DNA of 48,369 bases. Source: Porticoccaceae bacterium. GTDB taxonomy: Bacteria; Pseudomonadota; Gammaproteobacteria; Pseudomonadales; Porticoccaceae. The notes beneath the pieces were generated by a model that saw only the letters and a list, made by a program, of their open reading frames with translations, was not told the DNA's origin and made no database searches. The stretch is from assembly GCA_023228865.1 (NCBI GenBank), contig JALOAH010000022.1, positions 1-48,369 of the forward strand. Direction: 5' to 3'. Positions 17,607 to 29,200 of the stretch are shown here, piece by piece. Made by a program: the position numbers and the translations under genes. Every line of letters starts with the position of its first letter. The stretch's first letter is position 1.

Positions 17607-18023
17607 ATGATTCGCAAATTACAGATACTGAAAACAGCAAAATACCCTGGCCAGTCACTGGCCTTGGTAACCGCGATGGCGGGGCTGCTTGTCTTGGGTG
17701 GTTGCGCCTCGGCGCCCGTGGCTCCCACAGCGTCCCTTCAGGCCGCTGAACAGGCTATAAGTAGTGCAGAGCAGGCACGGGTTGCGGATTACGCCTCCCT
17801 GGAGCTGAGCCGAGCACGGGACAAACTCGCCGCCGCCAAGGCTGCGGTGCAGACGGAAGAAATGATGCTGGCGAAACGGCTTGCCGACGAATCCCTGGTG
17901 GACGCCCAACTCGCCACCGCCAAGGCCGGTGAAATCAAGGCCAAAAAAGTCAATGTGGATATGCAGGAAAGCACCAGCGTATTGAAGCAGGAAATGGATC
18001 GCAACACAGGAACACAACAATGA
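17607..18023 (+). CDS. DUF4398 lipoprotein
   Basis: The 138 residues begin with a signal peptide ending in lipobox VLGGC, followed by a helical, Ala/Glu/Lys-rich DUF4398 domain (AAEQAISSAEQARVADYASL ... LSRARDKLAAAKAAV). It is probably a periplasmic coiled coil attached to the outer membrane. ATG 17607 is chosen over 17592 because GAGGA lies 8 bases before it. It overlaps the OmpA-type gene by 4 bases (ATGA), and both proteins carry related helical domains, so they probably work together. Confidence 0.85.
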   Translation: MIRKLQILKTAKYPGQSLALVTAMAGLLVLGGCASAPVAPTASLQAAEQAISSAEQARVADYASLELSRARDKLAAAKAAVQTEEMMLAKRLADESLVDAQLATAKAGEIKAKKVNVDMQESTSVLKQEMDRNTGTQQ

Positions 18024-18892
18024 AAACCCAAGGCCATAATTTGAAACTGGCGATTGCCGCCGTCGTGGCATCAATGATGCTCACCGCCTGCGCCCCTTTA
18101 TCTGCGCCGGAAGGTTCCGCCAACGTGCGCAATAAACTCACCCGCCTTCAGGCAGACCAGGATCTGGCCAGCCGCGCCCCGGTGGCGATCAAGGAAGCAG
18201 AGATGGCCGTGCGCGCCGCCGAGGTTCCTGAAAAGGACAAGAAACTGGCTCAGCATCGAGTCTATATAGCCGACCAGAAAGTGGATATTGCCGCCGCCAG
18301 GGCGCAGGGCCGGCTTTACGAAGACCAGCGTGTAGGACTTGCCAAGGCAAGCGAAAGTGCCCGTCTCGCATCCCGCACACGGGAAGCGGACATGGCTCAT
18401 ATGGACGCCAACATCGCCCGCGATGACGCTGCTAGTGCTCGCGATGATGCCGATGCCGCCCGCGATGCTGCGGAAGTGACAAGGCTGCAGAACGAAGCAC
18501 TGAAGCGTGAACTTGCTGAACTCAATGCACGGGAAACTGACCGGGGCATAGTGTTAACTCTGGGAGATGTTCTCTTTGCCACCGGCCGCGCCGAGCTCAA
18601 TGGCGGCGCCATCAGCAACCTGGCCAAGCTTGCGGCATTCTTTAACCAGTACCCCGACCGCACAGCGGCAATAGAAGGCCATACCGACAACGTGGGTAGT
18701 GAGAGCGCGAACTTCAGCCTCTCCCAGCGTCGCGCCGATGCGGTCAGGAACTATCTGGCGAACCAGGGCATTGCAGCCAATCGCATGACCTCGGCGGGCA
18801 TGGGTGAAGGCGTTCCCGTGGCGGGCAATGATACAGATACGGGTCGGCAGCAGAACCGCCGGGTCGAGGTGATTATCGTCAATCCCAGCTAG
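18020..18892 (+). CDS. DUF4398 and OmpA-domain lipoprotein
   Basis: The 290 residues carry a lipoprotein signal peptide (MLTACAPL, Cys about 25), then a DUF4398-like helical region. A highly charged Ala/Asp/Arg coiled coil follows (IARDDAASARDDADAARDAA, about 130-160). The C-terminal OmpA domain (170-290) shows TLGDVLFATGRAELN, IEGHTDNVGSESANFSLSQR and RQQNRRVEVIIV, the peptidoglycan-binding pattern. Likely role: tether between outer membrane and murein. Confidence 0.9.
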   Translation: MKTQGHNLKLAIAAVVASMMLTACAPLSAPEGSANVRNKLTRLQADQDLASRAPVAIKEAEMAVRAAEVPEKDKKLAQHRVYIADQKVDIAAARAQGRLYEDQRVGLAKASESARLASRTREADMAHMDANIARDDAASARDDADAARDAAEVTRLQNEALKRELAELNARETDRGIVLTLGDVLFATGRAELNGGAISNLAKLAAFFNQYPDRTAAIEGHTDNVGSESANFSLSQRRADAVRNYLANQGIAANRMTSAGMGEGVPVAGNDTDTGRQQNRRVEVIIVNPS

Positions 18893-18982
18893 TTTTCACA
18901 GGTATTGGATTGAGAAGCAGGAAACAGTCATTCAGGTAGGATTTAGGCCAGGTTACTGACCGTGGTCTGTTGTATACCGAGC

Positions 18983-19012
18983 CCCACGCAGTTGTCTTGC
19001 GTGGGTTTTTTT
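18983..19012 (+). terminator. Rho-independent terminator after the OmpA gene
   Basis: Perfect 8-base arms CCCACGCA and TGCGTGGG, a 7-base loop, then seven T. It ends transcription about 90 bases after the OmpA gene stop. The following stretch 19013-19510 has no recognisable gene; it holds only the operator candidate at 19332. Confidence 0.93.
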
Positions 19013-19331
19013 GTCTGTCTGATTGGTGGGCTAGCGATCAATTCCTGGGTGATAACCAGACCCTGCGCACGCTGACGCGGATGAATTCCGTGGCATCAGT
19101 TCAAGTTCAAGACGGTTCAGTGTGCTGTTGCTCGCCGCCAATTATCCCTAAGCAATGGACGGGCGCCGGTCACATCCTGGTCGTTGCTGAGCATGGCCCT
19201 GGGTCTGACATAACATCACTTTGCCAGTTGTGGGCACCTTTTATTCATCGGCGCTGGTGCCATTGCTGACTTCTCGAGTTTCCCCAAAGGCTGTTTCCCG
19301 CAACTCGATGTGGAAAATAAATCAATCAATC

Positions 19332-19351
19332 TGTGTACGCTGTCGAACAGT
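19332..19351 (+). promoter_or_regulatory. Candidate operator upstream of the two-partner secretion genes
   Basis: TGTGTACGCTGTCGAACAGT shares 14 of 20 positions with each of the copies at 16997 and 30711, and keeps TGTGT, CG and ACAG. It sits about 180 bases before tpsB in an otherwise gene-free stretch. Confidence 0.4.
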
Positions 19352-19510
19352 CACTGACGCTGTCTGTGGTTATTATTCGAAATGTAAGGCGACTTTGATT
19401 TTAACAATCCTGCGACCTCGCCAGAACCATCAGTGATGGCGAATACCAGACAGCAACAGAATACTTCTTGACCAAACACAAAACGAGCCACTGCGAATTC
19501 ATGCAGGCTC

Positions 19511-21238
19511 TTGAATCAGGCAGAGAATGCCAAGGTGAATACTGTGCAGAAAACTTTCGTACCCCTATCACCGTTGAGATTAGCGCCACTGACATTGGTG
19601 CTACTGACATTGAGTGCGGGGGTGTTTGCCGCACAACCGCCCAGCGCCGGTGGCCAGATTCAGCAGATTCCACCGTCGCCAACGCTGGAAAAAATTGCTC
19701 CGGCAATTGACGTTCAGCACGGACAGGTACCGGCCACTGCCGCGTCAAATGCGGCGAGGATTGAGGTCAATTCCCTCAGATTCACCGGGCAGAGCCTGTA
19801 CTCCGAGGCGGAACTACTTGCCCTTACGGGCTTTACTCCCGGGGGACAATTCAATCTCGGTGAATTACAGATGATGGCCGCGCGCATTGCCGACTTTTAT
19901 CACGCCAATGGCTATGTTGTCGCCCAGGCCTATCTGCCGGCACAGACCATTGAGGATGGCGCAGTAACCATTGCGGTGGTCGAAGGCCGTTACGGCGATA
20001 TCACCCTGCGCAACCAGACCAATCTCTCCAGCGGGCTGGCTAACGGATTACTCGGCGGCCTCAACCGCGACGGTGTGATCGACCGCAAACCGCTGGAAAA
20101 CCGCCTGTTGCTGCTTTCCGATCTTCCCGGTGTCAACGTCAAGTCGACGCTGGTGCCCGGCGCCTCGGTGGGTGCTGCGGATCTGATCGTGGATGTTACT
20201 CCGGGACGACGAATAACCGGCAGTATCGACGCCGACAACGCGGGCAACCATTACACCGGCGAGTATCGTCTGGGTGGCACCCTGCATGTTAATAATCTGG
20301 CAGGTCTGGGGGATGTGGCGACATTTCGCGTGCTGAGTAGCTTTGACGGCCTCGATTATGGCCGCGCCGCCTACCAGTTGCAGCTCGGCAGAGCCACAGC
20401 CGGAGTTGCCTACAGCCGCCTTGAATATGAACTGGGCAAGGAATTTGCCGGTCTTGGTGCCGAGGGCACTGCGGATATTGCCAGTGTTTTTGCCAGCTAC
20501 CCGCTGATACGCTCGCGTCAGACCAACCTCTACGCCCAGCTTGGCTACGACTACAAAACCTTCGAAGACCGCTTTAATTTTGTCCCGATGGTAACCGAAA
20601 AAAATGCCAAGGTTGTGATGGCAAGTTTGCACGGCAACCACCGCGATGAACTGGGAGCGGGTGGCCTCAGTGCGGCGTCACTGACCTGGTACAGCGGCGA
20701 AATCGATATAGAAACGGACTCGGTGCGCGCAGTGGATGCGCTGACCGCGGGCAGTCATGGTCATTACGACAAGCTGGGCATCAATCTCATGCGGGTGCAG
20801 CAGCTCAACGATATTGTGTCGCTGTATGGCTCGGTCAGCGGCCAGTGGGCGTCTGAAAATCTCGATATATCAGAAAAGATGTCCCTCGGCGGCATGTACG
20901 GTGTGCGCGCCTATCCCCAGGGTGAAGCCTTTGCGGATGAAGGCTACCTGGCAACCTTGGAAGCCAGGGTGTTGTTGCCAGCCCTGTCTGAACGGCTGCC
21001 GGGACAGGTTCACCTGATTGGCTTTGCCGATAGCGGCACGGTACGAATCAATCACGACCCCTGGGATAACGCGGACAACCACAGAACCCTCAGCGGCGCC
21101 GGGGTTGGCGTCAACTGGATCGAGTACAACAATTTTTCGGTCAAGGCCTATTACGCCCACAAACTGGGCAACGAAAAGGCAACGTCGGCACCGGATTCCA
21201 GTGGCCAATTCTGGGTACAGCTGGTCAAGTATTTTTGA
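19511..21238 (+). CDS. Two-partner secretion outer-membrane transporter (TpsB, ShlB/FhaC family)
   Basis: The 575 residues include a signal peptide ending near residue 40 (LTLVLLTLSAGVFAA), a POTRA domain at about 70-150 (SLRFTGQSLYSEAELLALTG ... VVEGRYGDITL), a second periplasmic segment and a 16-strand barrel. The ShlB signature VDADNAGN-type sequence (SIDADNAGNHYTGEYRLGG) is present, and the protein ends in Phe, as barrel proteins do. The start is uncertain: TTG 19511 or GTG 19535. The tpsA gene follows after 65 bases, so this protein should export that exoprotein. Confidence 0.9.
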   Translation: MNQAENAKVNTVQKTFVPLSPLRLAPLTLVLLTLSAGVFAAQPPSAGGQIQQIPPSPTLEKIAPAIDVQHGQVPATAASNAARIEVNSLRFTGQSLYSEAELLALTGFTPGGQFNLGELQMMAARIADFYHANGYVVAQAYLPAQTIEDGAVTIAVVEGRYGDITLRNQTNLSSGLANGLLGGLNRDGVIDRKPLENRLLLLSDLPGVNVKSTLVPGASVGAADLIVDVTPGRRITGSIDADNAGNHYTGEYRLGGTLHVNNLAGLGDVATFRVLSSFDGLDYGRAAYQLQLGRATAGVAYSRLEYELGKEFAGLGAEGTADIASVFASYPLIRSRQTNLYAQLGYDYKTFEDRFNFVPMVTEKNAKVVMASLHGNHRDELGAGGLSAASLTWYSGEIDIETDSVRAVDALTAGSHGHYDKLGINLMRVQQLNDIVSLYGSVSGQWASENLDISEKMSLGGMYGVRAYPQGEAFADEGYLATLEARVLLPALSERLPGQVHLIGFADSGTVRINHDPWDNADNHRTLSGAGVGVNWIEYNNFSVKAYYAHKLGNEKATSAPDSSGQFWVQLVKYF

Positions 21239-21303
21239 TCGCTCCCTTTCGATACATCGGCAAAACAGGCTTGCCAAAGCCTGCCATAGATCAGGAATAA
21301 CGT

Positions 21304-24618
<3,315 letters not shown>

Positions 24619-24640
24619 ACCGCTGTTTTGCCTAAGGATG

Positions 24641-24680
24641 AACGCTGCTGCCAGGCTCCCGGAGTTCTGGCAGCAGCGTT
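24641..24680 (+). terminator. Strong hairpin after tpsA
   Basis: Perfect 14-base arms AACGCTGCTGCCAG and CTGGCAGCAGCGTT with a 12-base loop, starting 22 bases after the tpsA stop. The 3' side has only a short T-rich run (TTTAT), so it is a likely but not textbook terminator or mRNA-stabilising structure. Confidence 0.7.
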
Positions 24681-24843
24681 TATAGCGTCTGGCTTTCTGA
24701 ACGGTTCAATGACAATGATTGGCGCGCTATTCAATTGCCTGCAGTTTCTGCCCACGGTGAAAGAATCTGTGCCACGGGATTTATCCTTGTTTTGGAACTA
24801 TTCTTCTTATTTATTCGGAGTCAAACGCTGTGAGATCAACCCC

Positions 24844-25554
24844 GTGAGAGCAGCAAAAGCCATTGCTTTGTGGCTGCTGATACTTGCTGCGGTGTTGCCG
24901 CAACTGGCGCTGGCAGAGATCGCCAGCAGACCGCCTGAACAAGTACCACTTGCACAGGCGCAGTCGGCCTTATCCATACAGCCGTCCAGGCGGGCAAACT
25001 TCAAAGATGAGCAGGTATCAGAGGCCGCGCGCGCTGCGGCAAATTGGATTATTGACTCCGGTGACAATCTTGGTATGCCGTTTATGCTGGTGGACAAGCA
25101 GCGGGCGCAAGTCCTGATGTTCGATGCCAATGGCCAGCTCAGCGGCACCTCATCAGCACTGCTTGGCCTGGCAGTGGGTGACGACTCGACACCAGGCATT
25201 GGCGAGCGGCCGTTGTCGAGTATTCGCCCGGAAGAGCGCACCACCCCTGCGGGTCGGTTTGTGGCGTCCCTCGGTCGCAATATCCATGGCAAGGAAATTC
25301 TCTGGGTGGATTATGAGGGCGCTCTTTCCCTGCACCCCGTTGTTACCAGCAACCCCAGGGAGCGTCGGGCGGAGCGTTTGGCCTCAGCCAATATCCACGA
25401 CAAACGCATTTCCTACGGCTGTATCAATGTCCCCGCAGAGTTCTTCACGGCAGTTGTCGCCGAAACTTTCAAAAACACCGATGGCGTTGTCTATGTGTTA
25501 CCTGAAACCCGGCCAAACCATGCAGTATTCGCTTCTTATTACGAGGTGGAGTAA
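24844..25554 (+). CDS. L,D-transpeptidase (YkuD domain) periplasmic protein
   Basis: The 236 residues have a signal peptide (hydrophobic ALWLLILAAVLPQLALA) and a YkuD domain at about 75-225. The catalytic segment reads HDKRISYGCINVP, with Cys as nucleophile; the usual S-H-G-C has Tyr in place of His. LHPV lies upstream as expected. Such enzymes make 3-3 crosslinks in murein or attach proteins to it. The GTG start is chosen for the signal peptide. An upstream ATG at 24709 would add 45 residues, and no ribosome site decides. Confidence 0.82.
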   Translation: MRAAKAIALWLLILAAVLPQLALAEIASRPPEQVPLAQAQSALSIQPSRRANFKDEQVSEAARAAANWIIDSGDNLGMPFMLVDKQRAQVLMFDANGQLSGTSSALLGLAVGDDSTPGIGERPLSSIRPEERTTPAGRFVASLGRNIHGKEILWVDYEGALSLHPVVTSNPRERRAERLASANIHDKRISYGCINVPAEFFTAVVAETFKNTDGVVYVLPETRPNHAVFASYYEVE

Positions 25555-25625
25555 GTGTCCAGGTAAATTGCCAGAGGTGAGTGCAGGAGTGTGAGGGCAA
25601 GCAAGGTGCGCGCTGTTGCCAGCAG

Positions 25626-26390
25626 CTAATGGTGGTAGTGAGCCGGGGAGTCTAAAGTGGCCGACCCCAGGCGACCCACTTCTTTTCTCACCACGGCGTA
25701 GCATTCACAGGCCATGGCTTCCAGTCCGGGACGATCAAGTACCGAAATGTGACCCCTGCGGTAGCTGATAAGGCCGGCGCGCTGCAAATTTCCCGCAGCC
25801 TCCGTAATGCCTTCCCGACGTACCCCCAGCATGCTGGCGATCAATTCCTGGGTGATGACCAGATCCTGGGAGCAGCTTCGATCCAGGGTCACCAATAACC
25901 AGCGACACAATTGCTGGATGATGGAGTGATGGCGATTACAAGCGCCGGTCTGGGTAATCTGGGTTATCAGCGCCTGGGTGTAGCGCAGCAGCACATTCCG
26001 CATCAGGCCGCCGCGATTGAATTCCTGCTTCAGGACACGGCTCTCCAGCCGGTAACTGTGGCCACCAATAGGCACGGTGGCGGAACTGGGGGTGGTATCT
26101 CCGCCCATGAACAGGGAGATACCGACCATGCCGTCATTGCCCACTGACGCAATTTCCGCAGAGGAACCCGATGCCATCACATAGTGCAGGGAGATGATGG
26201 CGCTGGTGGGAAAATAGACATGGTGCAAACGTTCGCCGGGTTGATAGATAACCTGACCCAGGCGCAATTGAACCAGTTCCAACTGCGGCGCCAGGCGTTC
26301 GAGGTCTTTGGCAGGCAGGGCGGCGAGAAGAAGGTTTTGACGCAGACCATGGGTTGATAACAGCACTGCTGGGCTGGAAAGCGTATTCAT
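25626..26390 (-). CDS. Crp/Fnr-family transcriptional regulator, paralogue 3
   Basis: The 254 residues are very similar to paralogue 1: QVIYQPGERLHHVYFPTSAI, GMVGISLFMGGDTTPSSATV and the winged helix VITQELIASMLGVRREGITE. The recognition helix is nearly identical to that of paralogue 1, so the two should bind similar DNA. Its ATG overlaps the stop of the response-regulator gene by 4 bases (ATGA), making it the third gene of a signal-transduction operon and the likely output of the kinase system. Confidence 0.92.
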   Translation of the reverse strand: MNTLSSPAVLLSTHGLRQNLLLAALPAKDLERLAPQLELVQLRLGQVIYQPGERLHHVYFPTSAIISLHYVMASGSSAEIASVGNDGMVGISLFMGGDTTPSSATVPIGGHSYRLESRVLKQEFNRGGLMRNVLLRYTQALITQITQTGACNRHHSIIQQLCRWLLVTLDRSCSQDLVITQELIASMLGVRREGITEAAGNLQRAGLISYRRGHISVLDRPGLEAMACECYAVVRKEVGRLGSATLDSPAHYHH

Positions 26391-27217
26391 TGGCTTTTGG
26401 TAATCTCCACGCCGATACCGCGGTAACCGATGTAGCCACAGGCTCGGTTGAACATGGGCTCCCCACTCACTCGAAACTGCTGTTTGGAGCCATCGCTGTT
26501 GGTGCGGCTGAAGGTGAAGTCGAGAAAGGGCTGTCGCGCGTCAATGGTTTGCCGGAGCACTGCGCGCTCCGCCTCGTTCCAGCCCGTCATCCAGTCATCC
26601 CGCCGGGGCTCGCTGTCACCACTGAAAGGCTCGACGCGGATACCGAGCATCTCCAGCACTGGGCCGGAAACCTTGGTGAAATTGCCGTGCTCGTCCTGCT
26701 CCCAGTACCAGTCGGAGGACAGCTCGGTGAGGCTGCGATAGCGGGCTTCGCTTTCCCGCAACTCGGCGGTGCGTTCCTCTATTTTTTGTTCCAGGGTTGC
26801 GTTGTAGTTGTCCAGCTGTTTGTAGAGCAGCCTCACTTCCAGCATGTTGTGGATGCGGGTTTTGACTTCCACCAGATCAAAGGGCTTGCTGATGAAATCC
26901 TTTGCTCCGGCCTGCAATGCCCGCAATTTGTGCCCAGGCTGGGCAGTGAGCACAATCACTGGAAGGTAGGGGTCGGCAGCGTTGGTTTTGAGTCCTTCCA
27001 TAACCTGAAAGCCATCCATGACGGGCATTTGGAGATCAAGCAGAATCAGGTCGTAGCCGTTTTTTCGATGCAGCGAGCACACCTCTTCCGGCTTCATGGT
27101 GGCGCTAACCCGGCGGTAGCCGGCCTCGGCCAGCAACTGCTCAAGGAGGCTGATATTAACTTCCTGGTCATCAACAATCAGGATGCTGGCGCCGAGAATA
27201 TCGGGGGTGTGATTCAT
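26387..27217 (-). CDS. Response regulator with PAS domain
   Basis: The 276 residues have an N-terminal receiver domain (1-125) with the acidic pair VDD at 15-17, the phosphoacceptor Asp 61 in LILLDLQMPVMDG, and KPF near 109. A coiled coil follows (LEQKIEERTAELRESEARYR), then a PAS/PAC domain to the end (SDWYWEQDEHGNFTKVSG ... GYRGIGVEITKSQ). There is no DNA-binding domain, so the output must be by protein contact, perhaps to the kinase or the downstream Crp/Fnr protein. ATG 27217 lies 16 bases after the kinase stop. Confidence 0.88.
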   Translation of the reverse strand: MNHTPDILGASILIVDDQEVNISLLEQLLAEAGYRRVSATMKPEEVCSLHRKNGYDLILLDLQMPVMDGFQVMEGLKTNAADPYLPVIVLTAQPGHKLRALQAGAKDFISKPFDLVEVKTRIHNMLEVRLLYKQLDNYNATLEQKIEERTAELRESEARYRSLTELSSDWYWEQDEHGNFTKVSGPVLEMLGIRVEPFSGDSEPRRDDWMTGWNEAERAVLRQTIDARQPFLDFTFSRTNSDGSKQQFRVSGEPMFNRACGYIGYRGIGVEITKSQ

Positions 27218-27233
27218 TATGGGTTTTCTCTTA

Positions 27234-28865
27234 CTAGCGGGACGGACTCGCAATTACTGACGCTGTTTCTGAAAATTTCAGCACAGTGTCCAGGGCAGTC
27301 ATAAACTCGTTGACTTTGATGGGTTTGGTGAGATAGAGGAAAAACCCCGCTGCCAGGCCTTTCTCTATATCTCTCGGGATGGCATTGGCGCTCAGGGCAA
27401 CCACAGGAATATGCGATGTTGCCGGATCAGACTGGAGTATTTCCAGCGCCTGGATGCCGCTGATGCCGGGCAGATTGATATCCATGAGGATCATATTAGG
27501 CAGCGTGGCTCGCGCCATCTCGACACCACTGATGCCATCTTTCGCGCTCAACAGGCGAATATCTGGACGGCGAGCCATAAGATGCTCCACCAGCAGCAGG
27601 TTGGCTGGATTGTCCTCCACATGGAGTACCGTGCGCAACGGCACTGCGGCCTGTACCTGGATAGCGGGGAGTGTATTGAGCTCAGCCGCACTGAATGTCA
27701 CCTGGGAAGCAGCCGTCAATTTGAGTTCGACCCAGAACATGCTGCCGACGCCGACGGTGCTTTCAACGCCAATTTCGCCGTGCATCAATTCCACCAGCTG
27801 CTTGCTCACCACCAGGCCGATACCGGTGCCTTCCTCAGCACCAGCCTCTTTCCCCAGCCGATTGAAGGGCTGGAACAGCTCTGATATTTTTTCCGCAGAC
27901 AGACCGTCGCCGGTGTCCCTGATGCAGATGCGGATGCTTCCCGGTGGGTTTTCGCCGCTGCGTACTTCGCAGTAAACGCCAACCGCCCCCGGCATGGTGT
28001 TGTATTTGATGGCGTTGGACAGCAGGTTGATCAGAACCTGTTTTAACCGTGTTCGATCCGCCTTGACGTAGTAGGCTGTTTCAAAACGGGGAAAGGTCAT
28101 GGTGATGCCTCGCGCTTGCGCCTGGGGCTCAATCATCGCATGGCATTCGAGCACCACCTCCGCCAGGGATACAGGCTCGATGGACAGGGGAAGCTTGCCA
28201 GACTCAATCAGAGCGAGATCGAGAATCTCGTTGATCAGTTCCAGCAGGTACCAGCCAGCCTTGAGAATCTGGTCGATACTGCGTTTCTGGGATGAACTGG
28301 GTGGTGGTGACGCGGATTCCATCAACTGGGCAAAGCCGAGAATGGCGCTGAGGGGGGTGCGCAACTCGTGGCTCATGCTGGAGAGGAAATCGGATTTTGC
28401 GTGGCTGGCTCGCTCCGCTTCGATCTTTGCCCGTTGCAATTCCACCTCGGCTTTCTTGCGCACGGAATTATCGGTGCTGATGAGCAGGTAACCGATAATG
28501 TTGCCGTCATCATCCCGCAGCCCTGTGACTGACACGATGGCGGGAAAACGGCTGCCATCCTTGCGGATATGGGTCAGTTCATAAATGTCCTCGATCTCCC
28601 GGGAAGCCTTAAATGCCAGAGCCTGAAAGCCTGGTTCAATGGGGGTTGCCAGTTCAAGGCTCAGTGCCTGGGCGCGCAAAATCACTTCCTGGGGATCATG
28701 GATGTCGCTGGGGGTGATCTTGTTGACCACTTCTTCGGCCTTATAGCCAAGCATGCGCTCGGCGCCGACATTAAATAACTGAATAATGCCTTTTTCGTCG
28801 GTGGCGATAATTGAAAAATTACCGCTGGTGAGGATGGCTCTCTGGAGAGCCCCGGTTTTCAGCAA
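27234..28865 (-). CDS. Hybrid histidine kinase: PAS - HisKA - HATPase - receiver
   Basis: The 543 residues have a PAS domain at about 10-140 (FSIIATDEKGIIQLFNVGAE), then HisKA with phospho-His 166 in SSMSHELRTPLSAILGFAQL. The HATPase domain carries QVLINLLSNAIKYN, DTGDGLSAEKI and GTGIGLVVSKQLV, and a C-terminal receiver has LHVEDNPAN and MDINLPG. No transmembrane segment, so a soluble sensor. The annotated start is TTG. The frame stays open upstream and reads sensible protein from an ATC at 28934 placed 6 bases after GGAG; that may be the real or former start. First gene of the operon with the response regulator and Crp/Fnr gene. Confidence 0.9.
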   Translation of the reverse strand: MLKTGALQRAILTSGNFSIIATDEKGIIQLFNVGAERMLGYKAEEVVNKITPSDIHDPQEVILRAQALSLELATPIEPGFQALAFKASREIEDIYELTHIRKDGSRFPAIVSVTGLRDDDGNIIGYLLISTDNSVRKKAEVELQRAKIEAERASHAKSDFLSSMSHELRTPLSAILGFAQLMESASPPPSSSQKRSIDQILKAGWYLLELINEILDLALIESGKLPLSIEPVSLAEVVLECHAMIEPQAQARGITMTFPRFETAYYVKADRTRLKQVLINLLSNAIKYNTMPGAVGVYCEVRSGENPPGSIRICIRDTGDGLSAEKISELFQPFNRLGKEAGAEEGTGIGLVVSKQLVELMHGEIGVESTVGVGSMFWVELKLTAASQVTFSAAELNTLPAIQVQAAVPLRTVLHVEDNPANLLLVEHLMARRPDIRLLSAKDGISGVEMARATLPNMILMDINLPGISGIQALEILQSDPATSHIPVVALSANAIPRDIEKGLAAGFFLYLTKPIKVNEFMTALDTVLKFSETASVIASPSR

Positions 28866-29066
28866 CGCTTCCCGATGCAGTTTTTCAACGGCGCCATCAA
28901 TGGCGTTGACGAGATTGCTCTTTTGCTGATTGATAGTGATCTCCGTGCAATGTGGGTAACAATAGCAATAGGGGTAACAATATGGGGTGTATCCTCAGGG
29001 AGAGCTGAAGGATACGCTGAACCTGAAGACAATTCCCACTGAGTCTCCCACCCTTGCCGACAGTCC

Positions 29067-29086
29067 TCTGTGCGGTAGGACACATA
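29067..29086 (-). promoter_or_regulatory. Shared 20-bp operator upstream of the kinase operon
   Basis: Read on the minus strand: TATGTGTCCTACCGCACAGA, 16 of 20 identical with 16997 and 16 of 20 with the site upstream of PA2779. It lies 133-202 bases before the possible kinase starts. If the Crp/Fnr protein of this operon binds here, the operon is autoregulated. The rest of the gap 28935-29200 shows only the direct repeat TATTGTTACC. Confidence 0.6.
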
Positions 29087-29200
29087 GGGGGCAGCGCAAT
29101 GGGCAAAACCTGAATCCGGCAACCTCGAAACGCCAACCCGCCGTCCCCGCTGGAGAGCATTCGACAAAGAGGGCACTTTTGACCTTAAGAACACCTCTAT

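Noticed and set aside
18970..19269. Open frame of 99 codons after the OmpA gene
   Set aside because: It begins across the terminator hairpin, has no ribosome site and encodes a Cys- and Trp-rich product without family features.
24770..24792. TCTGTGCCACGGGATTTATC upstream of the L,D-transpeptidase as an operator
   Set aside because: Only about 12 of 20 match and the orientation is away from the gene.
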